DNA of 12,279 nucleotides from SZUA-146 sp963922815 (GTDB lineage: Bacteria; Pseudomonadota; Gammaproteobacteria; Steroidobacterales; SZUA-146). Positions 1 to 7,895 of this stretch are shown piece after piece; positions within the stretch are counted from its first letter, which is position 1, and every line of letters starts with the position of its first letter. Below the pieces are notes generated by a model. That model saw nothing but the letters and a program-made list of their open reading frames with translations. It ran no database searches and was not told the DNA's origin. The stretch is from contig CAWUKD010000116.1 in NCBI GenBank assembly GCA_963922815.1, positions 1-12,279 of the forward strand, in the 5' to 3' direction. Made by a program: the position numbers and the translations under genes.

Positions 1-40
1 CGCCGGAAGGCTTAACGGATTCGCTGACCTCGAGCGCCAT
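1..40 (-). CDS. 5' end of the gene after the STAS-ATPase (partial)
   Basis: An ATG at 38-40 overlaps the last base of the ATPase stop codon (a TAATG junction). It opens a reading frame that stays open to the window edge and encodes M-A-L-E-V-S-E-S-V-K-P-S-G. The overlap is the kind that gives translational coupling, and the tight spacing matches the rest of this operon. No strong Shine-Dalgarno sequence is visible, which also suggests coupled reinitiation. Thirteen residues are too few to name the product. By analogy with other GspE/PilB loci, a GspF/PilC-type inner-membrane platform protein would be a natural neighbour, but that is inference from context only. Confidence 0.55.
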   Translation of the reverse strand, partial: MALEVSESVKPSG

Positions 41-2100
41 TAGACCGACACCGCACGATTGACTTCTTCGATGGTGGTTTCCAGCTCTCTGACCCGATCC
101 ATGCCGTCATCGGTAAGAGCGCGGATACCCCGTCGATTCATGTACTCGGTCAGGCTGTCCCGCGAAGGGCCGGACAACACCAACTGCTGAAGCTCGTCAT
201 CCACATCCAGAACTTCATGAATGCTCAAGCGCCCGCGATAACCGGAATCGTAACACTCTCGGCAGCCCTGCCCTTTCGCCAGCTGAGCCCGTTTGCCGTC
301 GTCCCAGCCGTACTGTTGCACGATGTTGGGGGGTGCGAGCGTCGTAGACTTGCAGGCCGGACAAATCTTGCGCACCAGCCGCTGGGCCACAACGCCAATC
401 AACGCAGATGACAACAGATAAGGCTCCACACCCATGTCAATCATTCGGGTAACGGCTCCTATGCTGTCATTGGTATGCAGCGTTGACAGCACGAGGTGTC
501 CGGTCAAAGCGGCCTGAACCGCAATCTGAGCGGTTTCTCGTTCCCGGATCTCACCGACCATGATAATGTCCGGATCCTGACGCAGTACGTGCTTCAGAAT
601 TCTGGCGAAATCCAGCCCCACAGCCGGTCGAACCTGATTTTGATTGACTATATCAAGCTGATATTCAACCGGGTCTTCAATGGTAACGATATTCTTTTCA
701 ATACTGTTGAGGTGGTTCAGCGCCGCATACAGACTGGTGGTTTTGCCGCTTCCTGTCGGCCCGGTTACCAGCACCAGTCCGTGACTGCGTGATAGCAGAC
801 TCTTGAAGTTATCAAGGTTGTCCTGAGTCATGCCAAGCTTGTCGACATCGAGAATAGCGTTCCGTCGATCCAGAATTCGCAGAACCACCTTCTCACCGTA
901 CATGCCGGGCAACGAGCTGAATCGCAGGTCAACTGAACGCCCCTGAGTCTGTACCTGGATACGGCCATCCTGCGGCAGACGGCGCTCGGCGATATCCAGA
1001 TTCGCCATGACTTTAAGCCGGGATACCAGCGACGGATGCAACTCCATGCGCATCGTTCGGTAGTCGTAAAGCACGCCATCAATCCGATAGCGAACGCGAG
1101 CCCGAGTCTTGGACGGTTCAATATGGATATCACTGGCTCCGTCCTGAACTGATCGCTGAATTATCGAATTGACCAGATTAATAACCGGACTTCCGGCAGC
1201 CACTTCATCAATCGCGGAGTAATCGTCCGGCAGCGAGTTGTCGATAAGCTCAAAGTCATCGTCCACTTCGGCCACAACGTCTTCAGAGAAATCGCTCCCT
1301 CCCGATTGCTGCTCGATCAGTCGCAGAATATCGTCCCGTTTGGCAAGTACGGGGCGCGCACTGCACCCGGTACGTTCTTCAATCTCCGTCAGGCTCGGAA
1401 CGGCCTGCGGGGTAGAAGTGGCGACGTACAACAGGTCGCGCACGCGAAAAAGCGGGAATACGCCGAGACGCCTCGCAACACTGCGTTCGAGCATCGAAGA
1501 GGAATCCGGATCATAGGTCCCTGGTCGCAGCTTCACCACGGGGATGGATAGCTGCAGACTCAGAGCGCGCAACAAATCCTGCTCACTAACCCAGCCTTTC
1601 TCCACAACAATATGGCCGATACGCATTCCGGTCTGTTTTTGTAGCAGCGCGGCTTCCACTACCTGGTCTTCGTCAATCAGGCCCATGCCGACCAGAAGGT
1701 CACCGAGCCTCATGCGTGAGGGATCATTTCCGGTCAGCGGCTTGTCATCATCCTGACGGACGGTCGTATCAACCGACTTGAGGTAGCCCGTGATACCGCA
1801 GACATCAAACACCTCGAGTACCAGGGAATTCGCGTGCGTGTACTTTAACCACCCGCCGCGACGCAACAACTGGTCCTGGGCATCCAGCAGTGCTTCGAGA
1901 CCCGCACTGTTGATCAACTGCACGCTGTTCAGATCGATAATTTGCTTGACGTGTCTTGAATCCGTTCCGGACTGTACACTGGCCCGGAACGCATCAATCA
2001 TGACCGGTGTATTCAGGGAATCTCTTGGCGTAAGCCGAACCAGGGCCCCCACATGGGTGAGCGCCACATCGGGCATTTCAGTAGCAGTCGCAATACTCAT
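40..2100 (-). CDS. STAS-MshEN-GspE/PulE fusion: secretion or pilus assembly ATPase with predicted c-di-GMP sensor
   Basis: Cytoplasmic hexameric motor ATPase of the GspE/PulE/PilB family, which powers type II secretion or type IV pilus-like assembly. Residues 1-112 look like a STAS domain, with an INSAGL motif whose Ser65 sits where SpoIIAA/RsbV proteins are phosphorylated. Residues 131-154 and 160-183 are two 24-residue MshEN repeats (RLG or RIG, Gly at position 10, Gln at position 24) with a 5-residue spacer, the arrangement that binds c-di-GMP in MshE. The motor follows: SPVINLVN near 304, ASDIHIEP at 322-329, Walker A GPTGSGKT at 447-454, Walker B around DPDIIMVGE at 509-517, a His box ending in LHTND at 541-545, and a zinc-type Cys quartet C580, C583, C613, C616. 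The motor looks intact. Its ATG overlaps the stop of the GGDEF-EAL gene by 4 bp. The STAS fusion is unusual for this family. I cannot tell whether it serves secretion, a pilus or an MSHA-like machine. Confidence 0.93.
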   Translation of the reverse strand: MSIATATEMPDVALTHVGALVRLTPRDSLNTPVMIDAFRASVQSGTDSRHVKQIIDLNSVQLINSAGLEALLDAQDQLLRRGGWLKYTHANSLVLEVFDVCGITGYLKSVDTTVRQDDDKPLTGNDPSRMRLGDLLVGMGLIDEDQVVEAALLQKQTGMRIGHIVVEKGWVSEQDLLRALSLQLSIPVVKLRPGTYDPDSSSMLERSVARRLGVFPLFRVRDLLYVATSTPQAVPSLTEIEERTGCSARPVLAKRDDILRLIEQQSGGSDFSEDVVAEVDDDFELIDNSLPDDYSAIDEVAAGSPVINLVNSIIQRSVQDGASDIHIEPSKTRARVRYRIDGVLYDYRTMRMELHPSLVSRLKVMANLDIAERRLPQDGRIQVQTQGRSVDLRFSSLPGMYGEKVVLRILDRRNAILDVDKLGMTQDNLDNFKSLLSRSHGLVLVTGPTGSGKTTSLYAALNHLNSIEKNIVTIEDPVEYQLDIVNQNQVRPAVGLDFARILKHVLRQDPDIIMVGEIRERETAQIAVQAALTGHLVLSTLHTNDSIGAVTRMIDMGVEPYLLSSALIGVVAQRLVRKICPACKSTTLAPPNIVQQYGWDDGKRAQLAKGQGCRECYDSGYRGRLSIHEVLDVDDELQQLVLSGPSRDSLTEYMNRRGIRALTDDGMDRVRELETTIEEVNRAVSV

Positions 2101-4298
2101 GCGCTTTGTGCATCGGCCGTCGACAGTTCATGCAGCTGTTCCAGCAACGGCATGGGCTTTCCAATGTAATAGCCCTGCAGATAGTCCACACCAAGCTCTA
2201 CCAGAATGTCGCTGATCTCGCCCGATTCGACAAACTCTGCAACCGTGCAGAGGCTCATCGTCTGACCGACCTGATTGATCGCAGACACCATGGCTGCAGA
2301 TACCGGGTCCTTGGCCATATCGACGACAAAGCTTCCGTCAATCTTAAGATAATCGACGTCCAGAGCACGCAGGTTGGCAAATGAACTGACGCCTGCTCCG
2401 AAGTCATCCAGCGCGAACCGGCAGCCAAAGCCTTTGACGCGCGCTATAAAGTTTTCGGCATCGGCCAAATTCTTGATCGCCTCGCTCTCCGTGATTTCGA
2501 AACACAGCATCTCGGTGTTAACACTGGTCTTACGCAGCTGACTCAGCAGATACTCCATCGTGCGCTCATCGGTAATCGACTGACCGGACAAATTGATCGT
2601 GAAGACCGACCTGGCAGCTTCTCCTTCGGAGCACCACTGTTCCAGCATGGCAAGACCGTGTTCTATGACCCATCGATCAATCAGCGGCATCAAGTGGTAG
2701 CGCTCGGCGACCGGCAGGAATACAGCCGGCGACAGTATCTGACCTTTATCATCGAGCATGCGCAGCAGGATTTCGAAATGAGGCCTGCCACGAACGGTGT
2801 CCGTTGACTCAATCACCTGACTGTACAATCTGAAATCGCCGGACTTGAGCGCACTCTGAATCTTGCCAACCCAGTGCATCTGATGCTTGCGCTCCCGCAT
2901 TTCTTCATCGTCTACACGATAGGCAAACGCAATATTTCGACCCTGTTCTTTAGCCACTGAACACGCCAGGTCTGCCGTTGCCATCGCGCCAATGACGCTG
3001 TCGTCGTCGGCATCAAGTTTGGTGACGCCTATACTGATACTGACATCGAGCTCGCGCGATCCCACCTGGCATTTAAGCTCTGACACACGTTCACATACCC
3101 GGTCGGCCATGCGCTTGGCGTTTTCCAGCGAACAATCCAGCAGGAGGATGCCAAATTCGTCGCCACCCAGTCGCGAAATGCAGTCGTTACCACGAAGTAA
3201 CGTGGGTAGCGTCGTTGCGATTCTCTGAATCAGATCATCGCCTACATCATGGCCGAAGGTGTCGTTTACCAACTGCAGGCGATCCACGTTCGCGTGCAGC
3301 AGGCAAATGTCCCTGCCGCGTTTCGCTGCATCAGAGATCACCTCCGATACGGCCAGCTCGAATCCTTCACGGGTTATAAGCCCCGTAAGGCCATCGTAGT
3401 CTGCGCTTACAATTTTGGACAGTTTTTCGGCGATGACCGACAGCAGATTGCGATCGCCGTTATCAAACTCCCGGCTATGGGCATTGTTCAGTACAACAAA
3501 ACTACCGTACAACCTGCCCTGATGGTCACGGATGGGAGCGGCGATAACCTTGATACCCTCGGGGAGCTCAACACCACAGGCTGACTTTTCCTCTTCCGTA
3601 TTGAGTACAACGCTTGTGCTCTCAACGGACATCAGGCGCAGTATCGCTGTGCGCAGATGATCCAGGTCAAGTGTCATGGTCGCATCATCGCCATAGCGCC
3701 GACTGACCGTCGCGTCTGACTTCTCAGTCAAATACAATGCGGCCGCATCCACGTGCAGGTGGTCAATGCAGCTTTCTACAATATTCTGAAATACGGTTTC
3801 CTGTTCTGCCAGAGACCGAATGCCTTCGTCCGTGTTGTATACGAGATTCAGTTCTTCATAGCGACGAGCGAGCTCGTCCGTCATCGAATTAAGTTCGTTA
3901 TTCAGCCCGTACTGGGTTTCAAGAAGATCACTCAGGCAAACAACGGCGCGATGAGCAGAACGCAGGCTTTCTATATCAGCGGCATGAGCATCGACTTCAT
4001 GCACCAGGCACAGAAAGTACTTTACCATCCCATCTTCACTGTGAATCGAGTGCGCCAGCATCTGCGCCGACGGGCCCGCTGCACGGGACATCACCTGATT
4101 GTCATGCCGTTTCCAGCCGTCTTCCTCAGGGGCGATCCATCGGTCAAGCACCGTGTTCTCGGCTCCCTCGGCAGTGTGCTTCCAGACCTCTTTGCCGCGG
4201 ACGTCGTAAATGGCGAAGCCGACGGCTCCGTCTACCAGATCCATCAGGAGTTTTGCACAGGCTCTGAGGCTTGCGCTTTCAATAATCAGCTGATTCAC
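2097..4298 (-). CDS. GAF-GGDEF-EAL protein: c-di-GMP phosphodiesterase with atypical cyclase domain
   Basis: Predicted cytoplasmic enzyme of c-di-GMP turnover, 733 residues with no clear membrane segment. Residues 1-105 are an unassigned N-terminal module. A helical, probably coiled-coil linker covers about 110-165, a GAF-like domain about 165-298, GGDEF 300-460 and EAL 475-725. The cyclase motif GGDEF (378-382) and the inhibitory I-site RGND (369-372) are present. However, Asn337 occupies the place of the first metal-binding Asp (PleD D327) and Gln342 that of the usual Lys. The EAL domain keeps E509 in an EILLR version of the signature, N569, E601, D631-D632, K652, E688, E691 and Q708, so phosphodiesterase activity is expected. 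The start is GTG, overlapping the response-regulator stop by 4 bp, with GAAGG 9 bases upstream. Its own stop overlaps the ATPase start, which places c-di-GMP control directly beside a predicted c-di-GMP-binding motor. Confidence 0.94.
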   Translation of the reverse strand: MNQLIIESASLRACAKLLMDLVDGAVGFAIYDVRGKEVWKHTAEGAENTVLDRWIAPEEDGWKRHDNQVMSRAAGPSAQMLAHSIHSEDGMVKYFLCLVHEVDAHAADIESLRSAHRAVVCLSDLLETQYGLNNELNSMTDELARRYEELNLVYNTDEGIRSLAEQETVFQNIVESCIDHLHVDAAALYLTEKSDATVSRRYGDDATMTLDLDHLRTAILRLMSVESTSVVLNTEEEKSACGVELPEGIKVIAAPIRDHQGRLYGSFVVLNNAHSREFDNGDRNLLSVIAEKLSKIVSADYDGLTGLITREGFELAVSEVISDAAKRGRDICLLHANVDRLQLVNDTFGHDVGDDLIQRIATTLPTLLRGNDCISRLGGDEFGILLLDCSLENAKRMADRVCERVSELKCQVGSRELDVSISIGVTKLDADDDSVIGAMATADLACSVAKEQGRNIAFAYRVDDEEMRERKHQMHWVGKIQSALKSGDFRLYSQVIESTDTVRGRPHFEILLRMLDDKGQILSPAVFLPVAERYHLMPLIDRWVIEHGLAMLEQWCSEGEAARSVFTINLSGQSITDERTMEYLLSQLRKTSVNTEMLCFEITESEAIKNLADAENFIARVKGFGCRFALDDFGAGVSSFANLRALDVDYLKIDGSFVVDMAKDPVSAAMVSAINQVGQTMSLCTVAEFVESGEISDILVELGVDYLQGYYIGKPMPLLEQLHELSTADAQSA

Positions 4299-4687
4299 AA
4301 CTCGACACCTTCGCCTGACAACTCCGGATTCAGAGCCTGTTTCAACTGTGCCATGAGCTTTCTAAGGCTCAACGGCTTTTCGATAAATGAAACGTTGTCA
4401 ATTTGCCTTGCCCAGGTGCGGTGCTCTAACGCTGTCTTGGACGTCACCACTATGATCGGGAACGTCCGATCCGGAAATTCTTCGGCAATCTTTTTGCACA
4501 GCTCCTCTCCGGTCATCTTCGGCATATCAATGTCAGTAATCAGTGCGTCGGGGTGAGACTTGCGCAACAGCTCCCAGGCATCCTTGCCGTTGGCCGCCTG
4601 ATCAACGTCGAAGCCGGCGTTGACCAGCGTCTTTATCATCAGCCTGCGGGCAATTGCTTCGTCATCCACTATCAGAATGCGTGACAT
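4295..4687 (-). CDS. single-domain (CheY-like) response regulator
   Basis: A 130-residue receiver domain with no output domain. The acidic pair D8-D9, phosphoacceptor D52 (in TDIDMP), switch residue T82 and K104 (in EKP) are all present, so it should be phosphorylatable. The chain ends shortly after the last receiver helix. It lies 1 bp downstream of the sensor kinase stop and overlaps the GGDEF-EAL start by 4 bp. The kinase is therefore its likely phosphodonor. Lacking a DNA-binding domain, it probably acts by protein contact. The adjacent GGDEF-EAL protein, which has an unassigned N-terminal module, is the most plausible partner (inference). An AGGTGG Shine-Dalgarno sequence inside the end of the kinase gene supports the ATG start. 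Confidence 0.95.
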   Translation of the reverse strand: MSRILIVDDEAIARRLMIKTLVNAGFDVDQAANGKDAWELLRKSHPDALITDIDMPKMTGEELCKKIAEEFPDRTFPIIVVTSKTALEHRTWARQIDNVSFIEKPLSLRKLMAQLKQALNPELSGEGVEL

Positions 4688-4688
4688 G

Positions 4689-6533
4689 TCATACCACCTG
4701 CTTCATGGAAGGAGAAACTTTCCAAAGCTCAATGGTGAACTCGGTACCTACCCCTGGCGTACTTTCCACCAGCACGCTGCCATTGTGCAGTTCAATGATA
4801 TCCTGCGCCAGCGCCAGTCCAAGACCGTGGCCAGTCAGCGCTCTCACTTCGTTCTCTTCTGATCTGTAGAACTTGTCGAAAATACGCGGAAGGTCTTCTT
4901 CCGTAATTCCTATACCCGTATCGGACACGCTGATGCGTACGACTTCATCGTGTTCTTCGACGCTCAGCGTAACCTTGCCGCCTGGCTTGTTGTACTTGAC
5001 CGCGTTGGTCAGAAAGTTATTCAACGCAATTCTCAGCAGATCCTTATCCAGTTCCAGCGGGGTAATCTGTGTGGGCAGCTCGATGCTGAATTCCAGCCCT
5101 TCTGCCTGCTTCATGTGTTTCACGTTCTTGAACACGTCCTCCAGCAAATCGCGAATGCGCACGCGCTGTGTATCCACGTCGAGACTACCCATCTCGATTT
5201 TGGTAATGTTCAGCATGTTATTGATCAACGAAGATAATCTCCCAACTTCTTCCTCAATAACATTGGCGGCCTCGATGCGGGTTTCGGCATCGTCCGGGTC
5301 GGCCATTTGAAGTGACTCGCTGTAAAGCGACAGCACGTTGAGCGGTGTTTTAAATTCATGGGCAACATGCGCCACAAATTCTGCTCTGCCACGTCGCGCC
5401 AATGACTCAAGGGTAATGTCGCGAACGATAATCAGGCAGCCAATCGTTTCTGAACCATCCGGCATGAACAGCGGGTAGGCGGCAATGCCGTAGGTCTTCC
5501 CGGGTGCATTCTCAGTTTCAAACTCAACGGGCTCGGGCAGGTGTCGACCACCGTCCCTGCAATGATTCAGATACTCTCTGACATCATCGTGAGGACACCA
5601 CTCCATCGATTCGGAACCCACTATGTCCTCGGCCTCGACTCCCAGAATTCCTTCCAGATGTCGATTGGCCACCGTTACGGCACCGGCTTCATTCAACAGC
5701 AGTATCCCTTCCGGAAAGGATTCGATCACCCTCAGAATACGCTCCTTGCGATACGACAGCAGCTTGGTCGAAGTCAGCACCCTTTCACGGTCGGCCTCTA
5801 CCTCAGCGACTCGTTGATTGGAATACTCGACGAAGCGGTTGAAATTACTCATGAACTGCCCCAGTTCGCCGCTCGCCGAAATCTCTACCGCACGGAATTG
5901 TTCTCCAGAGAGCAAGTCTTTGATCTTGCTATCAGCCGCCGCCAGGGGACGTATCTCACGACGAACGAGAAAATAGAACAGTGGAGTAAGCAAGAAGATA
6001 ATCAGAGCAAGAGTCGCCATAAACACGATTTGGGGTGGTGCAAGACCGAACCCCGGCTGGAAATACCCCAGGCGCAAATGACCGGCCAGCTCGCCCTGCT
6101 TTAACAAAGGCGCATGAAACTCGAGGATCGCGGGATGTTTTTCTGTCGCCTGAATGGCGCGCTCACCCAACCATGACGAGGGGTTATCAGGCGTTACGAA
6201 AGGCGGAATGATAAAGCCGTCAGAGGCCAGTTCAACGATGGGCCTGCCGTCGGTACCAACAATTGCCGCGTAAGCGAAGTGTTCTTTACTTTCATTGATC
6301 TTGAGGGTACCCAGCAACGCCGACGGATTCGATGCCGGGGCCAGCTGATCATAGGGCAATGTTGCCAGAACCCGAATCAGACCAACTCCTTTTGCCCGAA
6401 CGTCATCTTCACGACTATCTCTCAGATAGTCGAAAAGCAGCAGCGAAATAGCCAGTATCGCCACAAGAGACGAAGCGATCATGCTCAAACCGAGCCGCTC
6501 TCGTTTCCAAAATGGTGATGATGAATTCGTCAT
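4689..6533 (-). CDS. membrane sensor histidine kinase (TM-sensor-TM-PAS-HisKA-HATPase)
   Basis: A 614-residue inner-membrane kinase. TM1 spans about residues 14-34. An extracytoplasmic sensor of about 130 residues follows, with a Cache-like look (AAIVGTDGRPIVE near 89-101), and TM2 is at about 168-190. A short HAMP-like or linker region leads to a PAS domain (about 262-374). The HisKA domain carries the H-box HEFKTP with phosphoacceptor H392. The ATPase lid and core show the N-box around N510, G1 DTGIG from D538, FDKFYR, and G2 GHGLGL from G568. All catalytic motifs are intact. There is no fused receiver, so it should signal to the response regulator encoded 1 bp downstream. It lies 57 bp after the HDOD gene, and I see neither a clear terminator nor a strong Shine-Dalgarno sequence in that gap. 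The ligand is unknown. Confidence 0.95.
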   Translation of the reverse strand: MTNSSSPFWKRERLGLSMIASSLVAILAISLLLFDYLRDSREDDVRAKGVGLIRVLATLPYDQLAPASNPSALLGTLKINESKEHFAYAAIVGTDGRPIVELASDGFIIPPFVTPDNPSSWLGERAIQATEKHPAILEFHAPLLKQGELAGHLRLGYFQPGFGLAPPQIVFMATLALIIFLLTPLFYFLVRREIRPLAAADSKIKDLLSGEQFRAVEISASGELGQFMSNFNRFVEYSNQRVAEVEADRERVLTSTKLLSYRKERILRVIESFPEGILLLNEAGAVTVANRHLEGILGVEAEDIVGSESMEWCPHDDVREYLNHCRDGGRHLPEPVEFETENAPGKTYGIAAYPLFMPDGSETIGCLIIVRDITLESLARRGRAEFVAHVAHEFKTPLNVLSLYSESLQMADPDDAETRIEAANVIEEEVGRLSSLINNMLNITKIEMGSLDVDTQRVRIRDLLEDVFKNVKHMKQAEGLEFSIELPTQITPLELDKDLLRIALNNFLTNAVKYNKPGGKVTLSVEEHDEVVRISVSDTGIGITEEDLPRIFDKFYRSEENEVRALTGHGLGLALAQDIIELHNGSVLVESTPGVGTEFTIELWKVSPSMKQVV

Positions 6534-6590
6534 GTCAATCGCTAAGCTTTGAGTAAGAAGCAGGCAAACACGCTTTCACGGCTACCTGGC

Positions 6591-7481
6591 TCAGCCACGC
6601 AATGCATTTTGAAGTTCATCAATTTCGCTTTGCGATTCAGCGATGATTTCGGGAAACGTTTCCGGCGTTACACCCATGCGCTTACATGACTCCACGTCGT
6701 CCAGGACCGAAGGCTCCACCGCCGCTCCGTGCTTCGAGATCAGATTCGACAGCAAGTTCGCCACTACCACAACATCCGCCAGATCCGCGTCTCCGTAGTG
6801 TTTGCGGTCACGCGTTTCGTGAAGCTCAATGGCCTCCTGGACGTGATCAGGGAATTTCCAGTTTTCGATGATGGATTTGCCAATGACCGTGTGCCAATCG
6901 TCGAGAATATGATCAATCGTCTCGTTGCTCGCATAGATCTCGGGATAGCTTTCGATGCGAGTGAGAATATAGAGTTTGCCAATATCGTGTACCAGCCCGA
7001 CGAACATCGCCTCGTCAGGGTTAACACCCTTCACGCGTTTGGCCAGCGCGTATGAAACCGCCGCCACCTGAATACTGTGACTCCAGAGGAGGCTCAGATA
7101 GCTTTTGAGCTCTTCTACCGTTCGCGAGTCCATCAGGCTCTTCATGGCGAAAGACATCGCCGACGCACGGATCTGCTCGTGACCGAGACGGTTAAGGGCT
7201 GTCTTAAGATCAAGGATTTGCCGGCCAGAAGGATTCAGCGCCGCCGAATTCGCCATGGACAGCAGCCTGGAGGCCAGGCCGGGTTCCGACCCGACCACTC
7301 GAGTGATCAGCTGCGGAGAACTGTTCTCGTCCTCGAGAATACTTTTGACGCGCATGGCGACACTCGGGAACGACGGAATCTCGATGGCTTCGCGGCTATT
7401 CAAGTCCTTGGCGAGATCCTGGACGAAAGAAAACGTCGCTTTCTCGAGTGCGGTTTTTTCGTTGACCACAGTTGTGTCCAT
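6591..7481 (-). CDS. HDOD domain protein
   Basis: A 296-residue soluble protein. The HDOD domain starts at about residue 25 (IPSFPSVAMRV) and fills most of the chain. This family is a non-catalytic relative of HD phosphohydrolases, commonly found with two-component and c-di-GMP signalling genes. Several HD-type ligands persist: H135, the H165-D166 pair in VHDIGK, H197 and H221. Asn242 (in VVVAN) takes the place expected for the last metal ligand Asp, so a scaffold or regulatory role is likelier than hydrolysis. The ATG start is supported by AGAAGGAA about 10 bases upstream (7491-7498). It appears to be the first gene of the signalling operon, preceded by a long non-coding stretch with a candidate promoter. 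Confidence 0.93.
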   Translation of the reverse strand: MDTTVVNEKTALEKATFSFVQDLAKDLNSREAIEIPSFPSVAMRVKSILEDENSSPQLITRVVGSEPGLASRLLSMANSAALNPSGRQILDLKTALNRLGHEQIRASAMSFAMKSLMDSRTVEELKSYLSLLWSHSIQVAAVSYALAKRVKGVNPDEAMFVGLVHDIGKLYILTRIESYPEIYASNETIDHILDDWHTVIGKSIIENWKFPDHVQEAIELHETRDRKHYGDADLADVVVVANLLSNLISKHGAAVEPSVLDDVESCKRMGVTPETFPEIIAESQSEIDELQNALRG

Positions 7482-7523
7482 CGGTTTGGATTCCTTCTAG
7501 ATTAATCATGGCTCTGATGCACC

Positions 7524-7540
7524 GGACCTGAGCTTGGTCC
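7524..7540 (-). other. small inverted repeat in the HDOD leader
   Basis: GGACC at 7524-7528 and its complement GGTCC at 7536-7540 are separated by 7 bases. On the minus strand this would form a 5-bp hairpin downstream of the candidate promoter and about 25 bases before the Shine-Dalgarno sequence. It is short enough to be chance. Confidence 0.2.
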
Positions 7541-7546
7541 AGCTGT

Positions 7547-7575
7547 CTTATAGGTTAGCGGCAGAATTCCAAAAA
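7547..7575 (-). promoter_or_regulatory. possible sigma70-type promoter for the HDOD-led operon
   Basis: Reading the minus strand, a TTTTTG box (7570-7575) is followed after 17 bp by TATAAG (7547-7552), about 65 bp before the HDOD start codon. The -10 box is good but the -35 box is weak. The only support is similarity to the consensus and position in front of the first operon gene. Confidence 0.3.
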
Positions 7576-7865
7576 CCTGATAAGCAAATGCCATAAAAAT
7601 CACCGCTTCGGGATACGTTATGTAAGATTGATCGCACCACGACAACGCAATGACGCAGCGCCCCGCAAACCGGGAGAACTGAGTCAGGAATCGAAGTAGA
7701 ACGCGACACGGCAAAGACATCGGCGTCGGGATCGGGATCGGGTGCAGATTAGACACGAACTTCCAGGAGGATTGGCAGGACGCCAGATGCAATGAACATC
7801 GGCTTCTGCAATCGGGGTTTATCGCGTGTCAGAAAGGCGAAACAACGGCGCACTGTCGAACCGGC

Positions 7866-7895
7866 GCTCGTATGGGACAAGCTCGTATGCGACAG
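7866..7895. repeat. imperfect 15-bp tandem duplication
   Basis: GCTCGTATGGGACAA (7866-7880) is followed directly by GCTCGTATGCGACAG (7881-7895), matching at 13 of 15 positions. It sits in the non-coding stretch downstream of the DM13 gene. It could be a replication-slippage duplication or a pair of binding half-sites; nothing else marks its role. Confidence 0.6.

Noticed and set aside
3753..4556. Long plus-strand frame (267 residues) opposite the GGDEF-EAL and receiver genes
   Set aside because: It is fully antisense to two genes with clear conserved motifs, and its translation shows no recognisable domain.
7556..7563. Sigma28 (flagellar) -10-like element, GCCGCTAA on the minus strand
   Set aside because: No TAAA-like -35 element lies at the required distance upstream.
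7502..7792. 96-residue open frame on the minus strand just upstream of the HDOD gene
   Set aside because: It would start at TTG without a Shine-Dalgarno sequence. The product resembles no known protein, and it overlaps the best candidate promoter for the HDOD operon.
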